Assembly: GCF_964340395.1 (NCBI RefSeq)
Contig: NC_135561.1
Location: forward strand, 8,461,232-8,511,231
From: Glandiceps talaboti
Taxonomy: Eukaryota > Hemichordata > Enteropneusta > Spengelidae
Reading direction: 5' to 3'
Length of the DNA: 50,000 nt
Shown here: one piece after another, positions 1 through 10,799 of the stretch
Layout: each line of letters opens with the position of its first letter
Numbering within the stretch: the first letter of the stretch is position 1
Position numbers and translations under genes: made by a program
The notes under the pieces: model-generated
Told to the model about the DNA's origin: nothing
The model's input: only the letters and a program-made list of their open reading frames with translations
The model's database searches: none

Positions 1-13
1 CTAGATCGGATAA

Positions 14-55
14 CAGGAGTCAGAAAATAGCTATGCTAATCGTGTCTGACTCCTG
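14..55. repeat. Perfect 11-bp inverted repeat (small hairpin)
   Basis: The arms CAGGAGTCAGA (14-24) and TCTGACTCCTG (45-55) are exact reverse complements separated by 20 nt. There is no T-run, gene end or repeat context that would give it a role. It may be a remnant of a mobile-element end. Confidence 0.6.
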
Positions 56-326
56 GCCAAAGTAAATAATGCTCTACCCTTAACCCCCTCCCCTCACCAT
101 CCCCCCTATATGTACGAGTGCCATAATACGTAACAAAAAAAGTTGCAAAAAACATCTTGGCGCCTCATTGAAAATGTATAGTCTTTCTGGTTTTGTCGTA
201 TATGTTGTGAGAATGTTAATGCAAACATTTGGGAATTATGTATTTTCACTGTCGAGATAACAGGTGACATTTTAAGAAAGGTTATCATTTGAAAATATCT
301 TTGATGACACCGACAAGTCTCCCTCT

Positions 327-421
327 TATCAGTCTACATGATACGTACATGTCGCCTTTCTGCACGCCTTCTGCAGCGTATCATATATAACTATCACAAC
401 TTGATATCTGTAGACTGATAA
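327..421. repeat. 13-bp inverted repeat with nested inner arms
   Basis: TTATCAGTCTACA (327-339) is exactly complementary to TGTAGACTGATAA (409-421). Just inside, TGATACG (near 339-345) pairs with CGTATCA (near 377-383), so a branched cruciform could form. No coding content is seen here. The surrounding 1-625 interval is otherwise AT-rich DNA with short G/C runs near 82-110 and 580-592. Confidence 0.55.
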
Positions 422-625
422 CAAAGTAGACATAGCGGGGGTGTATATGAAGCATAAAACACCTACAGTACTTACAATACATTTTTGATGCTCGTTTCAT
501 TGTTTGTTTGTACATTTGTGTTATTTTTGATACACACACTCCCATCATCATGAACACATATTTAGTTCATTTTTCTTGGTGGGGGAGGGGGTACATTCGA
601 ATTTCTGTGAAGTAAAGTAACCTAC

Positions 626-772
626 CATATGTAAATGTAAAGTCTTCATCACTTGCATATCCGCGTGGACAATTGATTATGCCATCACACAACAAATCTC
701 GTTGAATACAAACCGGCGTTTGAAGAGAGTTATCCAGCTGAATACAGTTGTAACAATTGCCATTGGCGTCCC
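626..772 (-). CDS. Internal exon encoding an LDL-receptor class A module (partial gene)
   Basis: This 147-nt minus-strand exon follows a 3' splice site ending TTTTAG (AG at 774-773) and ends at donor G|GTAGGT (GT at 625-624), so both edges are phase 1. It encodes about 49 residues. The core reads C-IQRDLL-CDG-IIN-C-PRGYASDED, which gives the LDLa spacing of six residues, then CDG, then a cysteine, then the acidic SDE calcium cage. Five cysteines are present; the sixth would be in the next exon beyond the left edge or is lost. The first LDLa cysteine pair is unusually close (C-x2-C), and the gap before the third cysteine is long. LDLa modules are known as calcium-dependent ligand-binding units of extracellular proteins. 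The exon joins the CUB exon in frame, the split codon becoming GGG (Gly). Which CUB/LDLa protein this is cannot be told. Confidence 0.75.
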
Positions 773-2428
773 CTAAAACAAATAACATTTACAAGTGATA
801 AAGATATCAATGCAAGACACATATATATTATACAGATCTGTATATAACACACTGTTGTGATTATTATATTGATTACAATATTTACCCAGCACGGCTCCCA
901 TTCGTGACCTTTCAAAGCAGGCAAGGCCAGTACATGTATTGAACTTTTCTTCATCTGTTTATTTTTTGAGGGCATGGCATCTCTAATTCTTGTGTTACTT
1001 TACCGTGCCTTGACCATTTCAGAAGTACATTACTTGGATTGGGTAGGGTGAACGTAACCACAAAATATTCTTAGCTGCAATTGGTCTTACAGCTATTTGA
1101 TAGACACAGCTCAGTTATTCGCTAACATTCTCTTCGATCAGTACAAGATCTGTGACATTCAGTGTATACATGGGGTGATCATTTTAAACAAAGACAATCG
1201 TGGGAGTGCTATGTAATATGTAAAGTGATAAAAAGAACCATGGTATTCAATACTGAATGTTTCCCGTGAAACATTATTATATTTTTAATGTGACACATTT
1301 GTAATGGGTCGTCATTTAAACATAGCTAGGATATTTGTTTGATGTCCATCGATAAAAATACCGAATAGCTTCGTAACATAAAAAAGGGTCAATGCCTTTG
1401 GATGAGGCGTTGCTTTCCTTGCTGAAGTCTAGCCAATGGAAATGAATAATATACAAAGGGTTCTCTGGAGATCATTCATGTGACGTCACATATGGGGACA
1501 GTTGTTTTATGGGACAACCTAATAGAAGGACCTTTGGAGAATAGTGTATTAAGCTGGAAAAACGTCGACTTGCCTATAAAGCAATACAGTGCAAAAAGAA
1601 CGTCGTTTCTAAGACCGACATTTGACTAATTATTCTTCAGTGTGTTTTCATACTTAACATTTTACAAGAATACATTATTTCAAACTTTGCAAACATTTGT
1701 GGAAAGAGGAACTGTTGCGAGGAAAACAATGATTTGATTTCCAGCCTATATTCAACATCTAGGTAACTACAAGGACATTGTGAATACTTTGAAACAATCA
1801 AATGAAAGAAATGCAAGAGTTACGTGGCTTCTAATGATATCGGATAGGTATGGTGTCATGAACCGTGCCAAGCGTCAAGCATATCACGTATTACATTTAA
1901 ACTTGTGCATGTACTATAAATATAATTGATTAAATTGATCTGATTGTTTTGCATGCAAATTATGTACTTAATTGTCCCATACTGATCTAGCTTGTACACA
2001 TCCAATTAACTCGCTTTACACTGTTTATACCTTACTGATTAATGAACTATTTTATGGGTCAAAGACACACTTCTACTACTACGCGTACGGAAATCAAGCT
2101 ATAGGCAAAATAAGATAGACACAAACTACAGACATTGTCACATAAGCTATCAATGAACGCTGATGTAATTACACTATGTGTAGGGTAACAGGTTTTCGTA
2201 AAGTGATCGCACATTCAACTCTAACAAGTGTTTACACTATCTTGATTATATTTGTAGGCATAAACAAGGCGCTGAGCTTGTGTATTTTAGCACATGCAAT
2301 AACTTTAAGAATAGTTTTATCCCTTAGTTATATGTTGTGTCCATCTTGATTTGCCATTAATATTTAATTTTCATATTCCTTCTTCTAGTGACATGTATGG
2401 AAAAGCGTCAGTAAACTTGTAAACTTAC
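773..2428 (-). other. Phase-1 intron between the CUB and LDLa exons
   Basis: On the minus strand this 1,656-nt interval begins with GTAAGT (2428-2423) and ends in a T-rich tract plus AG (774-773). It is AT-rich and has no other credible exon. It holds a 14-bp perfect palindrome at 1478-1491 centred on a CRE octamer, TGACGTCA (1481-1488). The open frame at 730-975 overlaps the acceptor and is not treated as coding. Confidence 0.7.
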
Positions 2429-2869
2429 CTTTTGTGACATTTTCAAAGGATGTATAATTTACAATGAAATTTAAGCTCCCATTGAAATTGTCTTTGTTTG
2501 TGACTATTTCTAAGACAAAATAAGCGTCTTCTGTAAAATACGAAGTCCATTTTGATGTAATATGGACACCACATAATGGACTTTCTGTCGTCAGGTATCT
2601 GTTAGCAACGGGATCAAATACTTTTAAATATCCGTTGGAACAGTCCGATGTGTCGGTACCACTGTCTGTTGGAGATTCAGAATCCAATGGAAAAAACAAA
2701 TTTGATACAAATGTCAACGACACCCTGTTTCCCTTGGCAACCGAAAACCTCAAGGCACAATCTGGGTAAGAAGTTAGGTTTTGTCTTGTAAAATTTACAA
2801 TAATGCTTCCAGCAGTTTCTAGCATGATGACGTCATTAAAGTCATCTACGTCACACCTGGAGATGATGA
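2429..2869 (-). CDS. Internal exon encoding a complete CUB domain (partial gene)
   Basis: The 441-nt minus-strand exon lies between acceptor TTTTTTTGCAG (AG at 2871-2870) and the consensus donor G|GTAAGT (GT at 2428-2427). Both junctions are phase 1, as is usual for shuffled extracellular modules. The 147-codon product shows a CUB pattern: first cysteine in SRCDV, second in YPDC followed by ALRFSVAKGNRVSLTFV, third in DCSNGYLKVFD, fourth in SPLCG, then WTSYFTEDAYFVLEIVTN and the closing GSLNFIVNYT strand. All four disulfide cysteines are present. The usual C-x-x-D calcium-site aspartate is replaced (CSNGY), so this is probably not a calcium-binding CUB. Possible N-glycosylation sites are NFT, NLT, NGS, NYT and NVT. 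A Ser/Thr/Asp-rich insert (DSESPTDSGTDTSD) enlarges one loop. The protein is extracellular by inference; its partner is unknown. Confidence 0.85.
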
Positions 2870-3478
2870 CTGCAAAAAAAAGGAAAGTATATAAATTATA
2901 GCTAATCATTAAAGACAGCGAAACTATGTCAGGATTCCGAAGAATCATGTCACGGTGAACATTCTAATTTATCATGATATTATACGATCCATATCATAAA
3001 AATAGCCATTGGTGTAACATGATGATTGCATAGCTTAAAGTCTTGGAATTTCTTTATATATTGAATGGAACGTGTATATCTTGTAATTGTGAAACCAAAG
3101 AAAAAAGTGTAAAACAGGCATGCATTGATCAACTATATATAATACCTTTAATTATCACAGCATGTATTGCGCTTTCCTTCATAATGAAGACCGAAATGTT
3201 TTTTTTATAGAGCACACCGTCACATAGCTAATGTGATGGATGGAAATCGCCATAAAAGGACCTTTTTGATTTGCCAATAAGTTCACGAGGTTAGTATACT
3301 TTGGCTATATTGGGTATGCTACATACACGAAAACCACCTTCAATTTTTGTAGTAACGTCGTTACGTAATAAGTCTACCACCTACATGTATTTACAGATGC
3401 TCGATTTCATTGAGTTTGGCAAAGAAAGTCTACAAAGGCTAGACTTTATTCTGCAATTCACAAGAAACTCTAAGGAAA

Positions 3479-3529
3479 ACATACATACATACATACATAC
3501 ATACATACATACATACATACATACATACA

Positions 3530-3561
<32 letters not shown>

Positions 3562-3676
3562 CATACATACATACATACATATTACATATTACATACATAC
3601 ATACACACATACATACATACATACATACATACATACATACATACATACATACATACATACATACATACATACATAC
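3479..3676. repeat. (ACAT)n tetranucleotide microsatellite
   Basis: About 200 bp of ACAT repeats interrupted by ATATAC, ATTACATATT and ACAC variants near 3558-3606. The open frames through it (IHTY/MYVC repeats) follow directly from the 4-bp period and are not genes. Confidence 0.95.
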
Positions 3677-4716
3677 ACGTGCATATGTTGCATGTGTGTT
3701 TGTTTGTTTCTACAATACTCAGACAAATTATATTGCTGTTACAAATTGAATACACAAACTTATAAACTTACTGTACTCGTTCTGAAGCCGAATACAATTT
3801 AAATCTAGGTTTCTTTTATATCTGGTTTAAGTTCTTAATTCCTATTTCTACATGTTGACCTTTCTTATCTATTGAATAAGTACCCTTTTAAAGGTGTCTC
3901 AAGATCGATTTTGAGGACGCCTTGTCGCGTTCAGTTGCAAATGGATAAAATCAAAAATCGGTTACTATTACGAGGTATTGAAAAAGTAGAATGTCAATGT
4001 TTCGACAGCAGCTACTGAAAGAGAAAAACCTCGTTAGAAGTTGTGTAGTCTGAAAATTTGCTCAGTTCAAATGACACCCATGTGTATTTTATCAGAAAAC
4101 AGTCATCGGCGAGCCATCACAATATATACATGTAAAATTAAAATGACACCCAACACAAATCAACAGCATTTGTTATTGGGGTTTAATTCTTAAATGTATT
4201 TCAGTGTGGACTTATACTATATTTTAAGAGAAGATTTAATAGTCACAGAGGCAGTCATATTACACTTTTAGGTGGTTATGGGTAATTACCAAAACACGTA
4301 TGGTAAATTTACATACATATTAATATTGGTCACAGTAAAATATGTATGCAATCAAAATTACAATTCTAAGCTAACTACATATACAACTTGAACTAGTAGT
4401 TTGTCATTGGGAATCAAACATAAATGTGATGAAAGAGACTTATCCAATGCGGCTATACACATGGTAGGATCTACAAAATACCAGCTGTGTTCATAGTGCA
4501 TTGAGGCCGCAAATCTCTATACGTGGAGCAACTTAATAATAAATCAATATAAGTAGGACAGCTACTGATTACCAAGTTGACTAAAAATCAATTACACTTA
4601 GACAGAAGGTCATGTCAGGTAAGGCCAACAATAGGTCCCTATATAGTCACAAAACTGAAATTTCTTTTTGCTGTCGACTATCAAACATTTAAAAGGTTTA
4701 TCAACATTGTCAGAAG
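3677..4716. other. Unannotated AT-rich stretch
   Basis: No exon, RNA gene or clear repeat was seen. A minus-strand AATAAA (plus TTTATT, 3445-3450) lies beyond the ACAT array and is too far away to assign confidently to the exon ending at 4717. A minus-strand ATTAAA variant near 4182 is closer but equally unproven. Confidence 0.5.
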
Positions 4717-4941
4717 TTATTCACCCTTAAAGGTGTAAGCTTTCTTTTCAAACACTGAGTTTTGACCTTGGCCTTCAGGGACAATGTCAAAACCAAATTC
4801 ATTCTTGCATATTCCAGAGACTTTGTGGAATTTAAGTGGTACCAACATGTTATGAGATCTTGGGTATAAAGAACATGGAGAATACACACGTTTTAATTTT
4901 GGTGCACATGTTTGAATGGAAGCCATATTTGTGTAACAGAT
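4717..4941 (-). CDS. Possible terminal coding exon, unknown protein
   Basis: A strong-looking minus-strand acceptor (TCTCTCTTATTCCAG, AG at 4943-4942) is followed directly by an open frame of 74 codons, beginning ICYTNMASIQTC in phase 0 and ending ...TFKGE-stop (TAA at 4719-4717). Composition is balanced and hydrophilic, with four cysteines (ICYT, QTCAP, SPCSL, GICKN) and basic residues; the tail EGQGQNSVFEKK is polar. No family is recognised. Lack of repeats and the good acceptor favour a real exon, but one splice site and a short ORF are weak evidence. It lies upstream of the CUB exon on the same strand, so if real it ends a different gene or is an alternative terminal exon of the same locus. 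No matching upstream exon was identified. Confidence 0.35.
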   Translation of the reverse strand: MCYTNMASIQTCAPKLKRVYSPCSLYPRSHNMLVPLKFHKVSGICKNEFGFDIVPEGQGQNSVFEKKAYTFKGE

Positions 4942-5890
4942 CTGGAATAAGAGAGATTTCATTTAAGTGTCTGTGGTATAAGATTTTACCGATATGCTGA
5001 TGTGACTTGTCCACTAGCATCTATACTTGACTCTGACTGTTACCTTTGGAGTCAACATTTAAGACAACAAATTTCAAGGGGGGGGGGTGTATGTCTTCTG
5101 TGCAGACTTGTTTACCTGTCGAACAAACATCTGCTGTCGATCAATATTCCTAGAATAAAATGTTTTAGATTGTACTATACTGTATTCAGCATCCTAGTTC
5201 ATCTTTTAATTGAATACTTGTAGCAAGTATGTTAATTTCTACACAGTACACTCGGTTAATTTTCAACATATTTAATTAAGCCGATGGGTAGCAACACGAC
5301 TCTTTGTGATCATCCAGAATCAAATTAACTAAAGGCTGTGTTAGTGTCGACTGTCGACGGTCTACTGAGTATTCTTACACAAGCCAACAACCTCATTGGA
5401 CACATACTTGTATGCTCGCTTGAATTCCAGAAAGGTGAAAGTATTTAACGTGCAACATCAACTAGTATCATGTATTATTCAGTCACTGAAATCGGATGAT
5501 TTGTTCTGCTGACTGCATATACATGTATAAGATCTTCACCTACATTGACCTACGTTTATTAGCATGCATTACACTCAGTGTGTTTAGTTTACTCACGTAG
5601 GTATTGCCTTACTACATATCTTCGTTTGCTTCCTGGTAATACTACATGTTACACATCATCGAACGTGTTCACGCTGATTAAACACATAACGCCAGCAATC
5701 AGTAAGAATGTTGTTGCCGGCTACGCATCATCAGATTAGTTGACACTTTTCAGCACAATTACTTATAGAAGGAGGATAGGCCGGCCACACAGGAAAGAAT
5801 ATGACAATTGTGTTCTTCCATACAAGCATATAACATAATCCTGCCTCACACCCTCCACTCTTTGTAAAGTCATATCAGGTTTACATTGCG
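4942..5890. other. Unannotated AT-rich stretch
   Basis: Contains a G10 run near 5079-5088 and nothing else identifiable. No open frame has supporting splice sites or recognisable residues. Confidence 0.5.
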
Positions 5891-6095
5891 ACCACACTAC
5901 ATTACACTAGACTACACTAGACTACACTACACTACGATACACTGTGCTACATTAAGCTATACTCGACTAGAATAGACTAGACTAGCCCTGACTAGCTCGT
6001 ACTAAACTACACCACACTCCACTCCACTCCACTCCTCTACACTACACTACACTACACTACACTACACTACACTACACTACACTACACTACACTAC
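5891..6095. repeat. (ACTAC)n pentanucleotide minisatellite, degenerate to pure
   Basis: The block begins as degenerate ACTAC/ACTAG variants (5891-6000), passes through ACTCC units (6016-6035) and ends in a nearly pure ACTAC run (6042-6095). The gradient from diverged to pure copies suggests ongoing expansion at the right side. Confidence 0.85.
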
Positions 6096-7429
6096 TCTGC
6101 ATCACCCCAGTCAGTATTACACTGTACCTCAACTGTTACCTTCGTGAAATGTTCTACATTAAAACAATTACAACATACTATTTGAATACTGATATTATTT
6201 GGTGACACGGCATGCTCATAGGTTTCATATCGCAAATGATAACTCAAACTTGTTTCGTACATCAAACAATTAAAACAATTAAATGGTTGTGTCGTCAGTA
6301 TATACTGTTTGTGTATTATTCGACAAATCAAGGTGTGTAAACATGAAAGTAATAACTTCCCCAAGTTGGAAATTGCCAATGTATGGAGTTGTTTCGGGAT
6401 AATGGATTGCTAAGGTACAAGGAACATATACATGAACCTATCAATGAGATACCTTAATGTTGATGTGGTGGTGGTCACTGTACTAGATTTTGGGTGCAGC
6501 ATTTGGCTTTCACTCATGAGAACTACTGAATTTGGCAAAGACATTTTATATCACAAAGCAAGACAACAAGGGTCCAGGAAGTACTAGTACCAGTACTAGT
6601 GCAGCCTTTTGATAAGCCGATTGAAGGAATATAAAAGTTTGTGTACGAAAGAAGATAGTTTGGCATATGTAGTTCTTTCTGTGCCGTCGGCATTATAAGA
6701 ACCATCACTCAAAATCAGTTGATTAAGTTCGTTCATTACATATCGGGAAAAACACTTCTAGACGAATGTATTCATTCTATAGAAATTCTCCATTCTCTGA
6801 TGATGTTGAATGGTCTGTTGTGTTGTATTTGAATGGCCTAGCAGTAGTTACTTACTAAATCGAAAAATGGCTCTTAATGGCGACTGCTATACTAACAATC
6901 AAACGACACTTATATCCATATTACCTAGGCAACATAGAGTTTACTATCAAAGGACAATGATCCTAGTACATTTTAGCGTATTTATACATGCAATGTACCC
7001 ATTAATTTGCTGCAAACCAAGGTTATGATTCTTTTAATACAGTTCTGGTTCAATAACACTGTGTGCATTACCAATGTTGTACATACCCAACTTACATCCG
7101 CTTATTTCTCCAGCACTATAAGCGATAGGCTGGAAACACCTATTTAGGGCACACTTAATCTTAATGCACGTCTTTGGTGTTACAATCATCTTGACAGTTT
7201 TTAACAGATGTTTATAGAAAAACTTTGCTCGCATTACTTCACATTTTAATTATCATCGTGTACCTTGTTGAACAGGTTTTCAAGAGAAGAACGAGAGAAA
7301 CTTTACCAAAAAAATACTATACAGCAAACTCTGTTGGAAATACTCAAACTTTGAAGTGCATAAACCTTAATAAGAAAACGTGTCGTTAGGCATAAGAAAA
7401 ATCTTGTGTTTCCGATTAAAGTCAATTTT
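6096..7429. other. Unannotated AT-rich stretch
   Basis: Only short, unsupported open frames are present. Two short related words (AACAATTA-type) recur at 6160-6290. No exon or element boundary could be defined. Confidence 0.45.
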
Positions 7430-7541
7430 AAAATAGGTGGGGTAGGTAGATTTCTTTTTATTTTTATTATATGATATATTTTGTTCATGTGTGAGTGTCT
7501 AGTTCTGGTTTTCCGTTGTTTTCCATATGGTCTCTGTGTTG
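7430..7541 (+). repeat. Dispersed repeat A, copy 1
   Basis: This ~110-bp segment runs from GGTGGGGTAGGTAGA, through a T-rich tract, to GTGAGTGTCTA and TTGTTTTCCATATGGTCT. The same words recur in the same order at 21575-21660. The family is unknown. Spaced conserved words separated by a variable T-tract suggest an old interspersed element, probably the 3' part of a retroposon, but no tail or target-site duplication was found. Confidence 0.6.
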
Positions 7542-10500
7542 TTTATTTCTTCCTATCAGATGTACATCCATTACAGATTGGAAGAATGGTGTTATATTGT
7601 ATTTTTAAGTTGATGTCAGTTTCCGCACCCACTATTTCTTGCAAGACTTCACGATTTTCGTGATTTTATTATTATTTTTCACAAATACGTAAAAAAAAGT
7701 TCAGGATCGGCGTGAAAATCTAGGTGGGTTCGGGTAACCGGAACCAAACAACTTTTTTATGTGGCCTTATACATAATAAAGTACTTTATATCATTCTAGA
7801 TAATAAGCCGTAGTGAAATATATAAAATACATATAATTAAATCCGAGCTCATTTAAGTAGCCAATTCTTTCCATCAATATGTCCAAGTTCAATTTCAATG
7901 GCATCGTCGCAAATGTGTGATCGGGGATCAAGCAAAGGGATTCGGAAAAATATAGCTACTCTGGAAAGGGTAACGTTCATAAATTTGTCCAAATGAAAAG
8001 TATATTTACCCAAACTGTTTATAGGCCTTCATAGCAAACATTTTGTTGTGTATTAAAGTCTACTTAACGTGTTTTGCCAATCTACTAAGTGATATATTGG
8101 CAATCAAAACTACATCGGTCCATAAGATGCTAAGAGTGCAACACGTGATGACTAAACATTAGTCGAATGGGAGGAGGATCGATGGCATGGGACTACTATT
8201 TGTATCGTCTGTTGCAGAATGATATATTAGCAGTAAACAGATGAGACGCTGAATGAGCTTGTGGGAGGAAATTATCAGGACTATTCCAGTTTCTTAACAA
8301 CGAAATCAATCACCATGGCTTCACACTGATCCAATTCATCAAATGTGACATTTGTATTAAAATATTGTTTCCTATGTTTTGTATAATTTTCATGGGAACA
8401 AACACTATTACCTGTCAAATTGTTGAATGTATTGTCTGTCATTTGCACCCAAATATGTTAATTCTACCTGTATACTGTTGAACCATTCAGTAATGTTAAT
8501 ACATCTATGTTCCCTTTCTTTTTGTTTTATAGTCTAACACCAACTCAGTAAGCTGTCATTGTGACTAGCAAAATACGATTGTAACATTTTCCTCTTGTAA
8601 CAAGATCCCCAGGCAGAACACGTTTTCAAGATACCCTTTACATCTTAACAAAGACTTGCAGTGCAATCTCCGTAGTGTAGGAGTCAAAATACATTTAGTT
8701 ATTGGAGAACAAAGCTGTGTTCTTGCTTCGATGGCAAAAAGAAGTTGAGAGTATAATGAGAAACCTCTACTGTAAAGGTTGCCGAAATTCTTGAACGCAT
8801 CTTCGTTAAGTGACATTTCTTTTCTCTAGTAACCATTTACAATGTTGCCCTATTACTTCATAAACGTGTACGGATCTTTATTTGCATGAATTCCTCCTGG
8901 CGAAATACATATCTTTGAAAGCTTTTATACATCTATGTCAGGACGTGCATACCACACGAACGTTGATGATTCGTGACTGCTATTCGTGTTTCGTGTGCAA
9001 CTTTCTTGTCCTAAAATATTCACAGTGAACTCTACATGACGCTCTACAAAACGTTGTTTAACGAACTGCAAACAGTTACAAGGATTCATCTATTCGGAGT
9101 TTACTGCTTCCAATACATTCATCAAATGCTTACATAAAACTAACTGTTATTGTGACTTGCAACTAAAAACAAGGTTTTATCGTGTTTTGTCCGAAAAAAG
9201 ACTAATTCTCTCTATAAAGCCGAGTATGTTTTCAAACATCGTACTAAACGCGTAAAGCCGAATTGTATGATACAAAAACATTGAGTCGCTGCTGTTAGTG
9301 ATGCACTTGTGATATATAATGTCAGTACTAACTGCTATTTTACGATTTGTTTGTTTGTTTGTGTATATGTGTGTGTGTTGACGATTGCTTTGCGCATGTA
9401 CACGATGAAAGGGGAATTCAAGTCGATATATCTTCACATACAGGCTGGTGGAAAGTAATTTTAGTAAAAGTAACCGACTCATTTCTCAATCGTTTGTCGG
9501 AAGTATATGACTGAAATTGGTATGGATTATAGCTATCATGTTCAATTCTAAAGAACCCTTTTAGGCAAAATGTACTACTTCCCGCATTTAAGGTGGAATT
9601 AAAATGTAGCTGGAACTGTGATATATGCATAATCCCAGAATAATGTTGCGTAGCGTTTGTGCGACAGGGGTACTTTACAGACAGAGAAGAAAATGTGACA
9701 TTTTGGCAGTGTCGCCATTGTCGGTTGCCTGTTTTTTATCCATTCATGTTCATGCTTATACTATTTTTAGAGCTTCGTTGGCATTCTTTGTTTATAACTA
9801 CGCAAAATATACAAATCAAGTACCAAATGACTGGGCTCCAACGAATGCCGTCCGCCAAAATGGCCACATTCACGATATTTTTAAGCAAGGAAAAACGCCT
9901 ATAGTTGCTAAGACACTAAACAACGCATTTCTCTGGTTTAAAAATCTCTAATGCATTTATGAGAGTTCAATGGCACTTTAACCTCCATTAAGAGGTGTGA
10001 GTCTGGACATTTTAAACGGAAATGTCGATAAATTTGATACAAAAATTATTCATTTTTCTGAAGTGAAGGTTTTATATATATCCAGCATTCCACCTCTAAA
10101 ACATACAGCATGTGTTTTTCAATATTTAACGAGATTAACAACAGTTACAAGACGGATATTTGAGAAAGTGTATATTTATTGACGCGGAAATCAGTCCCAG
10201 CAGGGTTCTAGAGAAGAGAAGATTACTACACATTCCGTTGTCATTTAGGACTTTCTAAACTTAAACATGTCTTTTCGCTATGGGGGAAGTAAGCAATCTC
10301 ATCTAGATTATGCCTGAATGAAATAGAGTTAATGTCAATTTTATGCTTGAGTTAGACATCTTTAATGTCAATTTTACGCACTATTGCGAACGTTGACAGA
10401 TTACTGGCTATATGGAGAGAAAAAAACTCATTACAAGAATCAATTATAGATAATGTGTGTGAAAGATATGGCCTTTGGCAACATACAGGTTTACCAACTT

Positions 10501-10742
10501 GCCGTTAATGATAACGTATCTACATTGCTTTAAAAATCTCAAGGGGTAGCTTTAATAAAGCACGATATCTCTTTGATTAGTCATTAGAGTTGTCATCATT
10601 TCATTATTCATGTTGTAGAAGATTGCTGGGTTTTTTTTTGAAGAAGTGAGAGATAAGATTCGACTTTTGACTAAGCTGAATATCAATAAGAGAATCCATA
10701 TTTGTTTCTTTTTATTTAAAGACCCGACCTGCCCAATATTTC
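7542..10742. other. Unannotated AT-rich stretch
   Basis: About 3.2 kb without a supported gene. The two overlapping plus-strand frames near 9625-9951 are the longest, but they lack splice sites, recognisable motifs or a distinct composition. A partial direct repeat of TTAATGTCAATTTTA occurs near 10328 and 10361. Confidence 0.5.
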
Positions 10743-10799
10743 TTGGTTAACCTATTTGTTATTTTGCGCTGAGGACAAAATAACAACTAGGTTAACCAA
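10743..10799. repeat. 24-bp near-perfect hairpin
   Basis: The left arm (10743-10766, starting TTGGTTAACC) and right arm (10776-10799, ending GGTTAACCAA) pair at 23 of 24 positions around a 9-nt loop. Weaker complementarity continues outwards on both sides, which suggests a tiny foldback element or MITE relic. Confidence 0.7.

Noticed and set aside
3301-3765. Long plus-strand open frame rich in IHTY repeats
   Set aside because: It is the translation of the ACAT microsatellite; a 4-bp period stays open in several frames and there is no protein-like flank.
9625-9951. 108-codon plus-strand frame
   Set aside because: Overlaps another open frame in the next phase and has no domain, splice or start context.
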